Positions 54,801-64,000 of a stretch of DNA of 64,000 nt are shown one piece after another. The position numbers and the translations under genes were made by a program. The notes under the pieces were generated by a model. It was given only the letters and a program-made list of their open reading frames with translations, did no database searches and was not told where the DNA came from. Location: NCBI RefSeq assembly GCF_000340215.1, contig NW_006921538.1, forward strand, positions 744,001 to 808,000, given 5' to 3'. How positions within the stretch are numbered: the first letter of the stretch is position 1; each line of letters opens with the position of its first letter. This DNA comes from Pseudocercospora fijiensis CIRAD86 (Eukaryota > Ascomycota > Dothideomycetes > Mycosphaerellales > Mycosphaerellaceae).

Positions 54801-57700
54801 GTAGTAAAGGTAGTAGAGCGGCTCCCGCGCGTAGAAATAGTTCCTTCCTAGGAGCCGTCGTCTATGTTTCGAGCGATAAGGCGGTTCTTACGAGCCTACG
54901 GGCGACTAAGAATAATAGGGAGGTTGTTATCCCCTAGGGGTGTAATAAGGAAGTCGGTTTTATACTCGACATTAAAGGTAGAGACAGGAACGGAAGTACT
55001 AATACCGATAAATTTAGCTCTTCCTCTAGCTCCTCGTATATTTAGAATAAGACCCTTTAAAAGAGCAAGGCTAGCTCGCTATAGGAACTTCGCGTTTAAT
55101 ATATTCCCCTCGGAGCCTTTATTAATAAGAGCGCGGATCTTAAGGCACCTGTTAATAGTAATAGTAATATACGGACTAGGAACAAAAGCGAAGTTATCGT
55201 CGACTAATAAGAGGCGAATCTAGCTAGAGTCGATATAGAGCATCTCGTTAGGTAGGGCGTCTACCCCGGATAAAATAACCTGTACTATATAACAATTAAG
55301 TCTGTTTCTCCGGCTAATCGAATTAGGGTCCCGGACAACCTCTTCGTTAGCGGCCTCGTATTCCTCGTAGCTTTCTTCCTCGTCGAGGCTAGTAAAGAAC
55401 TCCCGGGCGGAGGTAAGGACTAGAACAGAGTAGTCTTTAGGCCGCCTAGGTCTGCCTTTCCTAGTAGCTAAGGTAGCTACCCTACCTACCATTTCTATAA
55501 TCTAGTAGGGGATCTTATCGGTTTTATCCTTTTCTAGCTCCCGAATTCTTATAGCAAGCGCGTTGTCGTTTAGCTAGCGTATAACGAGCTTTTAATACTC
55601 CGGAATATAGGCGAGGGCCTTAGCATTGCTAAGCTATATACCGTTCCTACTAAGGAATTTCTTTACCTAAAAGTCGGGGTCCTTATAGTGTTTCTAAAGA
55701 TTCTTTATAATGTTAGTTGTCTTAGGCTCTTTTCGCGTAGCTCTCTACCGGCTCGGAGGGTTTACCCCCTTCGATAGTTCTTTAGCGGTAGGCTTCGGGG
55801 TAGGCGGTAGTACGTTATCTATTTCCTAATTACTATCCTTAGGTAGGCTAGTGTTACTATTTAAGGATTTAGTAGTAGGCTGCCTATAGGTACTAGAAGG
55901 GCTAGTAGTAGGGGTTTTACGACTAACCGTTTCCTTAGACTAGGTTCTTGCTCTTAGAGGTAGTAGGCTCGGGGACCTTTAAGTAGTTCTTCGAGGCTAG
56001 GTCTATTTACGAATTGCTTCCTCTGCCTCGCGAACGCTAAGCCCTTAAACTACGTTACGAATGCCCTTAGTCTTCGTAGTACCTTTCTACTTAGTAGTAG
56101 CTTTCCGGATCCGATTTGTATCGGCAATAGCGGTAACGGGAAGACTATTCCTAAGCGGTGCATCCTAGCTACGAGTATAGGCAAGGGTATCTACAACTAT
56201 AGCCGCCTCGTAGTCGCTAAAATCTAGCTCTTTATCGGCCTCCTCGACTATACCTAGATCGTAGGGCCTTTAGTATAGCATAACCCGCCTAGTAGTAGTA
56301 GGGGCAGTAGTAGGGGCAGGAAGGCCGTTTCGAGCGTCGTTTAAAGCGATCCCTCCGTAGGGATTTCCCGGAGACCTTAAAGGTAGAGGGGGAAGAGTAG
56401 AAGGAATTATCGGAGCTAGGGCTCGAGGAGTCGGAACTCGAGGGCCTAGTTAAGCTATAGTACTAGGGGCTGCAGTTCGCCTTAGTTGCTAAGAAGGATA
56501 GTTAAATTGTTTTCGAAGGGCTTCTATTCTAAATTTAGGTAGGAAAACAATCTCCTACTAGTAATAGGCCTCGAGGAGAGGAAGTATAATAGCGAGCTTT
56601 AGGAGGGTAGGACTATTACGGAAGCGGAATAGGGTAGCGTATAGCGTACCTAGGGGCCCGAAGTACTACGCACGGTCCCTAATATAGCAGAACCCTTAGT
56701 CTTATATATACCGGTAGGGCCTATAGTTTAGACGAAGGTAGCCTTTAGCTCCGTAATAGTAATAGCGACCCTCTATACTAGGGATAGATTAAAAGGCAAA
56801 GGCATCGAAGGTTAGCCCTTATACAAACTAGTTGTTATATATCTAAGTTGTAGGGGTGTTGTCGCTCTAGAGGGGATAGAGGCGCTATAGGGTATACAAA
56901 TCGGTATTAGTATTAACCGGACCTATAGTAGGGCCCCTCTAATTGTCTCGGGAGAGGACGTAAAGCTTTAGTTCTTAGAACTGCTTAATAAGGTCGTCGA
57001 TACCGGGGTCCGTAACTAGCTTAAGGGCTACCCCCTATCGCTAGACATCTAGGGTAGGGCGTATGCTTAGCATTCTTTTCTTAACTGTCTCTCGCAGCTC
57101 TTTTAAATAGCTACTATCGTTACTAGTAAGGAGCGAGAAGCCCTATCGGCTATAAGCTAGGTCGTACCTAGTACGATAAATCTGTTCGAAGTCGGTATAG
57201 GATTCCTTATCGTAAGGGTAGATGCTACATTTTTCGTAGATCCGAGGCATAATAGTAGGTATAGAGCCTCCTAAGCCCTTTAGAAACAGACGGCTCCTCG
57301 TAACATTGTTAAGAAGCCTCCTCGGTATCCCTTTAGCGATGCTATAGAAGTCCTAGCAAAAGCGAAGGGCATTACTCTTAGCCGTTTGTCCTATATATAG
57401 CTGTTTAAGGTATTCGCGGGAGTTTAGACGAACCGCGACATCCTAGTTAGCAAACTCGCGCTTAAACTTCTTTAAGAAGGCTTCCTACGTAAGAGGCTTA
57501 CTACCTAGGAGCCGAGTAACTCGGGGTCGGATACTAGTTTTACAATTAGCTATAAGGAGCTTTACCGTAGTAGCCGTTTTAGCCCTTAGATAGTATCGCT
57601 TAAGGATAGTAGAAAACCTTTTAACAAAGTTAGTAGCGTTTTCTCTAGTAAAGAGGGGGTTCTTAACGGTCCCTAGGAGGGGCATCTACGGCTTTAAGTC
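51850..57700 (-). pseudogene. Gypsy-type gag-pol, minus strand, RIP-inactivated
   Basis: On the minus strand, from high to low coordinates: a gag fragment with LFTRENATNFVKRFSTIL (57,485-57,685); a retropepsin-like region near 55,000-55,200 (INRCLKIRALIN.GSEGNIF); reverse transcriptase with SLIDFFSGYD (about 53,430) and FIDDIS (53,232-53,249); RNase H with DASGSGY (52,728-52,748) and FDFEVKYIPGRKHSTANSLS; and an integrase zinc-binding region (YKGREAVYYLASKRYF) near 52,000. Order and motifs are those of Ty3/Gypsy. The 3' end stops near 51,850 against the plus-strand gag-like gene. No clear LTR pair was found. Confidence 0.7.
54550..54590. repeat. TAGC microsatellite-bearing repeat, copy 1
   Basis: TACCCTAGCTAGCTAGCTAGC occurs here in full and, slightly changed (TTACCTAGCTAGCTAGCTAG), at 58,228-58,250 in the same orientation. 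The two may be degenerate ends of one element in the 54.5-58.3 kb interval; the sequences beyond the core match only loosely. Confidence 0.35.
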
Positions 57701-60100
57701 TAAGAAGGCCTAAAGAAGACCTTAGAGAAGTTAAGGGGATAGCCCTCCGGTTGCCTAGATAAGCTACTAGGGAACTTCTCGAGTACCGCCTTCCTAGGTA
57801 GTGCCTCCTTAAGCCGCTTCTCTATTTTCTATACTAGTGTCCTTATCGCTTCCCGAGGCCGTAGTCCTCTCGGTATCCGAGTTAGTGTCGAGGTAGTTGC
57901 GAATAAAGTTTAGAGGTAGGTCCCGGTAGGTACCGGCATTAGAGGGGGCCTATAAAGGCGGCTCCGCCGGGGTAGGGTTGTTATTGTTTTCTTAGGAGCT
58001 TATCTCGTCGGTAGAACAAACAATTTATAGAAGACGATAAACGATTAGAATAAATAGGAAGGATATAGTATCGATAAAATTAGATAGGTTACTAGGTATA
58101 CTTAAGGTAAGGAGGGAGCGTAGACGGGCTATAGCGTACTTTGTAGTACGTATCGCGTCTATATCCTCGAAGCAAGGGGAGGGTAGGCGGTAGTCCGTAT
58201 ATATATAGAATAAAGGGGGCGGCGAATGTTACCTAGCTAGCTAGCTAGTATACCTACTATACCCGTTCTAGGCCCTCTTTGTTCCTCTCTTATTAATTTC
58301 TATTAACTCGCAATATACCGATTACGGCACCGCGGAAGGGTCGTAATAGCCCGGAAGGAGGTTTTAAGTTAGGCTCGCGCCGATTAGCGGAAGGGATAGG
58401 GGGCTATCGACTTTTCGGGGTTCTTTATATCCCTATCTCTAGTTTCTTATAGCGGGCTCTTAGGTTTCTTTCTATATAGGTCGTTTCTTATAAGGTCCCG
58501 CCTACTATAGACAGGTAGGGAGTCGTAACATTCGTAAACAGTATTTCCTTTTACTTTAAGTCGGTAACGGTATTCCTTTTACTTTAAGTCGGTAACGGTT
58601 TATTAGTAGTAGGACGTCTCGATACTACTAAGGTCTTTTTAGCGGTAGTATTACATTAGTAGTGTAGTCCTCGCTCTAGGCGAAGGCTGTAAACGTTTCT
58701 TCTTAACTATATATATACCTACACCTTTAAATGAATAAAGATGGCCCTACCTTCGGCTCTAGAAAATGTAGGCGGGACGAGTAGGTCGTAGGTAGAGGTA
58801 CATATATAGGGAACTGTATACTATAGGCCTAGTACTTAGTAAACTGCAAGGGGTCGGCGTAGCATTGTGTACTTCGAAGGGAAGGTGTTATAAATATTAA
58901 AAAGAAGAGAACGGCCGTAGGGAGGGCTACATTACAGCTAGATTAGGTACATTTCCTATGTCTCTCTTGCTGTATGTTATCGTAGCTGTATCTCCTTGTA
59001 CCGTATGTGTATATGTGTTCTAATTATAAAGGTAGTTATGTCTTCTAATACAAAAGCAGGGAGAGAGGATACAAGTATATACGCCTATGCTAAGCTAGGT
59101 TTCCCTACTATACTAGATACGCGTATATTATCCTATAAAGAATCCGAACGTAGGAAGCCTATAGTAATGCTACGAACCTATTAACCTACTTAGTAGAAGA
59201 GTCGCTATCGAGCCGCTACTTAAGGTATACCTTACTAAAGAGTTTTTACCGAGTTAGACCGTTAGCCGTATTATAGATATACCTTACTAAAGAGTTTTTA
59301 CCTCCGCTAATCTACCCGAGACCCGCAGTTTGTTATACTAAGACAAGACTGCAATCTAATAACTAGAAACTAATGCTTATTCGGTTAAGTACGCGGTTAG
59401 CGCCCGTTAAGCTATAGTATACCTACTCGCTAGGAGAGTCGCCTCGCAACGTCTTACTTAGCAAAGCCTATCGGAGACTAAACCTCGAAGAGGAAGGACT
59501 AAACAAACTACCTACCGAGGAACCTTAACTATTAGACAAGCGGCTCTATCGGTAGCAAGCCGCAGAACTAGCAAGGAATAGTATTAATCGCTATAGAGCT
59601 ACCTATATACGACAAAGAGGTATCGACACTGTTGCTATTAAGAGCCGATAGCTAGTATATTACTAGGGGTGTTAGTATATTAGTATATATATATAGAAGA
59701 AGAAGAAGAAGAAGTTAAACTAGAAAGCGGAGGTCTATATTAGCGTATCGTAGGTAAGGTTTGCCTCTACTAATAGCAATACGCTATTATAATAATAGCA
59801 AGGCAATAATAACGGCTATGCATTACCGCACCTTTAAGGCAATAGTCGCCGACTGCTAGTTCAGTGCCTAAGGCTACGCTAGCGACTAAGGCTACGCTAG
59901 CGACTAAGGCTACGCTAGCGACTAAGGCTACGCTAGCGACTAAGGCTACGCTAGCGACTAAGGCTACGCTAGCGACTAGAAGCTATACTAGTTCTTACTA
60001 TCGCAGAGGTATAACAAGCATTGTTCGAGCAATAATAGGAGATATAGCGAGCTAACAATAATATAATAGAAGAGTAGTAAGGAGCTAGACCTTATTAAAT
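57701..60100. other. RIP-degraded DNA with small tandem repeats
   Basis: No coding trace recognised. It holds a roughly 30-bp tandem duplication at 58,537-58,600 (TTCCTTTTACTTTAAGTCGG core), a repeated TATACCTTACTAAAGAG block near 59,226 and 59,277, a TA/GAA microsatellite at about 59,688-59,714, and an 18-bp tandem array at 59,866-59,975. Confidence 0.5.
59866..59975 (+). repeat. 18-bp tandem repeat, about six copies
   Basis: The unit AAGGCTACGCTAGCGACT is repeated almost perfectly. It happens to stay open as a Thr/Lys/Ala-Leu repeat frame, but nothing suggests a real gene. Confidence 0.85.
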
Positions 60101-60109
60101 GCTATCTCT

Positions 60110-63100
60110 AGCGAATCTAAAAGCTAGTCTCGTTAATCTTCGATCGCTTCTAGTACTATTGCTATTCTAAGAGCCTTATTATTATCTTAGCCTAGATCCT
60201 ACTACTTAGTAGCAGTAGTAGTAGCGGTCTCTTAGATAGTACTATATATAAGTGTTAGGTCGTTAGCTACTACGAATACGATCCGGACCTCTTCGGTAAA
60301 TCCGTGCCTTACGGTCTATACGACGATATGCCTCTTCCTCGCCTATCGATAGATCCTAGATATATAAGAAGTCCTATATAGCTAAAGCCCTCGATATAGT
60401 ACTACTCCTAGTCGTCGCTCTCGCTAGATCCCTAGATAGATCTATCTCTTCTACTAGTACGTCGAGATAAGCTAGTCTACGACTATCGATATAGTTAACA
60501 ATTAGTTAATAGAACTGCGAGACCTCTATATTAATATTAGTACTAGGAATACCGCGATTAGCGCTACTATTAATCCGCTCCTAGGCATTAGCTCTATCTA
60601 TACTATCGACCCTATTAATCGCATTGTTATTCTCTCTAGTATAGGTAACGCCGAGGGTTAATAAGTAGTTAGACTTATTTAGCGTATCGACGACCTCTAT
60701 AATATACGTAGCGCCGAGAGCGTATACGTCGTCGGATAGACTAAGCTTAGATTAGCCTATCTTAGCTGCTACTAGCTTATAGTTAGCAAGACCTTTATCG
60801 ACTAGCTTAGAGGCATACGAGAAAACCTAAGTTGTAGCCTTCTTATTAGTATAGTACGATATAGTCTCTATACTTATCGACTCTATTATCTCCTAGATAG
60901 TCGTAGTAGCCGTCCGGTTCTGCGAAACAAGCTCTATAGTCGTAGCTAAATTATAGGTAGCGTTGCCGTACGCTTTAATATCTATCTAGAATTCCTTATT
61001 AAGCAGTTCCTATATCTTATCTATAGCGACACTACGACCGTTACTCCTAGGATTAACTATAGAGGAGGCTATAATTGCGTCCTAAAGTAGAGTCTTTACT
61101 ATATTACTAAACAACTAGCGTAAGTAGACTATCTCGCGGCTATAGTTCTACTATCGAGCACTAAGGAACTATAGGATAAGATAATCTACTATACGGCGAA
61201 GATAACTAGTATCTATCTTGCGGATCGATTTATAGACAGTTAAATAGCTATCGATCTGTTAGACTATACGATATATAGTTGTAAATGCGGGATCCTTATA
61301 AGGAGTACTATTAGCAAGTTAGCTATTCTATATAGTGCGAGTAAATATAGCCTCGTAGATAGATTTAACGATCTCGATATACTTAAATAGGTCTATATAC
61401 TCGACAATAGTATCGATAATGTCCTTGCGGCTGCTAATATCTTCTATAGTAGAGAGAGCTACAATTACAACTAGATCAGTCGGCTTGCTACCTATATTAA
61501 TCTTATAGCGCTTTCTTAACTTATAAATAAAACGGGCGACGACCCGAGCCTAGAAAGACCGTACGACGACCTAGCGGACTAAATAGTACTACGGCTTGTC
61601 TTTGTTTATACGAGGAATACTAAGATTTATAGCATCGGCCTATAAGGAGTAGGCAAGGGGCTCGCTATTACTATTCTTATCGAAATAAGATCGCAAAGTC
61701 GTATAGTAGCAGTTTATTTCGATATAGAAGAAAGCCGGGATAGGAACAATAAACTCCTTACGGTCGTAGGCGCGCGTACTCTCTACGCTTTCGCATTTAA
61801 CAGTCTTGTTACGAGCAACCGTTATCTAGTTACTAATAACAAGGATTAGCTAGTCCTAGTACTTGTCGTTATCGGAATTTAGCTTAAGGAAGCTCTCGAA
61901 TATGTCGTTATAGACCTCGTATATCTCCTAGATCGAGGCTTCGTCGTATATAGAGACTAGTAAGGAGACAATCTAAGTCTTCTTCTTCGACTTAATCCTA
62001 ATTATAACCTAAGGAAAACGCTCCTTCGGACTACTACCTTTAACTAACTCTAGTAAGCGTCGCTGCTACTGTTTACGCTAGGCTTGCTATTTACGCTAGG
62101 CTTGCTATTTACGCTAGGCTTGCTATTTACGCTAGGCTTGCTGTTCGTCGGTCTACTAATTATCGGTCTGCTACTAGCGTTTAGACTTTCTCTTGCCCGT
62201 AGACTTGCCCTTCTGCTTAAAATCAAAGCTATTAAACAGACCTTAGATACTCGGGAAGATAGAACTAAGGGCCTAATCGATATAATATAGAGACATTAGC
62301 TTCTTATATCTATCGTTAGATATGCTCTAGAAGATAGACTTAGCGTTTAGCTTATATCGGTAATCTAATATATCCTTAGTTAGGCTACCTTCTAGCATCT
62401 CTAGATAGATTGCTAGATACGAGGTAGTAAAGTTCTACTATATAGTATTGCTTCTAAGCATCTAGAATCCTCTACGGTTCGCTTAGCGGTAGAAGTTGTC
62501 GTAAACAAGGACCTATTAACGAGAAGACTTTGCGATCTTAATAGCGTACCGTCGATGCATCTACGTCGTCTTCCGGGCAAGTCGCTAGAGTATACGGAAT
62601 AACGGGCAGATACCTATAGCGCTAAGAACGTTAACTATACGCGCCTTAATACTACTAGTATAAAGGTAGAGACCGATCTTCTTACTAAACTAGCCGGCCT
62701 TCCTTAGGGCAATCGATCGGACTACGAGCTATATAATAAACATAATACGCTTCTTTATACGCTAGTGTTTATCGCTAACGATATCCTCCTAAGCACTATT
62801 ACCGTTATCGGTAATAGTAGTAGTATCGGCGGCGGCTACGAGCTTCTCCTAGATCCTACTAGCGGTATATCGCTAATTAGGCAATATACTCTATAGAACG
62901 CGATACTAGACTAGAGTAATCCTCTTAATATTATAGTCTATCCGCTTAAGGAGATCGGTATTCGAAGTATTCTCGTCTTCTATTTCCTTAGTAATCGCCT
63001 CGAGATTATATTCGCTAAAGAACTCCCTTCTAACGAGTCGCTTTAGCTCTATACGCATCTCCGTCGTACTTATAAGGCCTTTACTTAGTAGAAAGGCCTT

Positions 63101-63800
63101 CTTTATAAGCTTGCGTACCTTCTAACGATAGTCTCTTATGCCTAAAACACCGACGTATATAGCTATAAACTTAGCTATTATTAGATATTGCTCGTCTATA
63201 GCACTTCGGACGTATTCGTACTTCTGTTCGTTAGATATACGAGTCTTACGCTTCTTACGCTTCTTGCTAGATTAACTAGGTCGCGTAGATATTAATCTTA
63301 GGTTCGGAGTTAACTCTATATTACGAGGACCTCTCGCAGTACCTAGAGCCTTACTACTACGTCTACTATAGCCGGTACGAGGAGTCGTATCGTTACCGTT
63401 GTTACTAGATTCATCTTGCGACTCTTCTTAGTCCTAGTCTCGGTCGAGTTTAGGGTCGTATCTAGGTATATTACTAGCGCGGTCTTCTATATCGAGTTTA
63501 TCCTCGCTTAATCTATCGTCTTGCTTCTTAATCTCCGAGTCTACGTTATCCTCGTCTTTAATATTAGACTATTTAGGTTCTTCTATAGCCGGCGGTAGCG
63601 GCTTACGTATACGGAGAGAACGCGGCTAGCGGCGATTCGCTTCTTCGATAGCCTTTTAACAGACTCGTTAGTTACGGCGTTAACGGGTAAGGCGCGCTCT
63701 ACGATTAGCGATTTCCTATATATATTTATTCGGGAGGGCGTCGCGTAGGTCGCTATATACCTAAGAGCTCGCGATACCTTCGTCTATAGTTAGTATCGTT
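60110..63800 (-). pseudogene. Minus-strand coding block, tentative DUF6589-like protein
   Basis: Reading the minus strand gives a long frame with mainly TAG/TAA stops. A stretch at about 62,470-62,700 (KKIGLYLYTSSIKARIVNVL, then QVLVYDNF-like with the Gln codons as TAG) resembles the pattern of DUF6589 proteins that are multiplied in fungal repeat DNA. Other parts (ISSRKDIIDTIVEYIDLFKY; RSNGRSVAIDKI) are not recognised. An 18-bp tandem repeat (62,086-62,140) encodes a repeated Lys-Pro-Ser-Val-like unit. Family assignment is weak; the coding nature is better supported than the name. Confidence 0.4.
62086..62142. repeat. 18-bp tandem repeat, about three and a half copies
   Basis: The unit GCTATTTACGCTAGGCTT is repeated in tandem within the minus-strand coding block. 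Confidence 0.8.
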
Positions 63801-63821
63801 AACGGATAGCGTTGAAGTCGA

Positions 63822-63905
63822 TATAGAGGGAAGAGAAGAGAAAGGGAAGAGAAAAGAAAGGGAAGAGAAGAGAAAGAAAAGAGAAGAGAAAGGGAAGAGA
63901 AGAGG
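63822..63905 (+). repeat. Purine-only tract (GGGAAGAGAAGAGAAA type)
   Basis: About 85 bases with almost only A and G on the plus strand, built from GAAGAGAA units. Being all-purine it holds no C-A or T-G site for RIP. Confidence 0.85.
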
Positions 63906-64000
63906 ATATCGCGTAAGTAGACAAATAGGAGAGTAAACTAAAATGCGCGTATATAGCTCTCGAGTCCTATATCCGATTCGTACTAGCGTAGACAAACGGA

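Larger units (their letters stand above)
30300..64000. repeat. RIP-mutated nested transposon block
   Basis: From about 30,300 to the window end CA and TG are sharply depleted and TA enriched, while CG is largely kept, in contrast to 1-30,140. Reading frames of recognisable elements are interrupted almost only by TAG and TAA. This is the signature of repeat-induced point mutation over a long nested repeat island. No intact host gene is visible in it. Confidence 0.9.

Noticed and set aside
54864..55223. 119-codon plus-strand frame
   Set aside because: Antisense of the Gypsy protease region on the minus strand, which carries the family-like motif.
62084..62290. Hydrophobic repeat frame on the plus strand
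   Set aside because: Created by the 18-bp tandem repeat; the minus strand carries the longer coding trace.

Overview
The window is fungal nuclear DNA, most likely from a Dothideomycete (Mycosphaerellales/Capnodiales type). Support: 50-70 bp introns with GTAAGT-like donors and CTAAC/CTGAC branch points; orthologues of RRS1, FCF1, CSI2 and MSH3; UstYa-type and CmcJ-type secondary-metabolism genes; and pervasive repeat-induced point mutation (RIP) of the C-A to T-A (T-G to T-A) kind, which has filled every transposon reading frame with TAG/TAA.

Gene-bearing part, 1 to about 30,140: RRS1 (ribosome biogenesis), a 180-bp TA-flanked MITE, an RBR E3 ubiquitin ligase, a complete 5.3-kb Ty1/copia element (4,597-9,924, TSD TATGT), a five-exon cysteine-repeat GPI-type surface protein, FCF1 and a CSI2-like membrane protein (divergent), MSH3 and a probable mitochondrial protein (divergent), a hypothetical gene with an apparent frameshift, a small hypothetical gene, and a divergent pair of a CmcJ/AsaB-like oxygenase and a UstYa-family protein. 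Several genes need introns that a plain ORF scan misses; junctions are given in each entry.

Transposon part, about 30,150 to 64,000: no intact gene. A 548-bp TIR element abuts the UstYa gene. Then come a RIP-wrecked RecQ-like helicase gene (from 32,187), its downstream gag-like part with a CCHC knuckle, a 9,570-bp TIR element with a hAT transposase (38,051-47,620), a second exact-length copy of the 2.89 kb preceding the hAT, a minus-strand Gypsy polyprotein (about 51.85-57.7 kb) and a minus-strand DUF6589-like coding block (about 60.1-63.8 kb).

Two observations stand out. First, the hAT element carries, besides its transposase, two divergent histone H3-fold genes: one at 43,754-44,437, and one with an H3-like tail and at least two introns at about 45,640-46,470. 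Second, the arrangement helicase / 8-bp footprint / S / hAT / S / rest matches the structure expected when hAT ends on two sister chromatids transpose together: a tandem direct duplication with the transposon at the junction, an excision footprint at the donor site, and the helicase frame restored if the footprint is removed. The two S copies have equal length, and every difference read between them is a transition.
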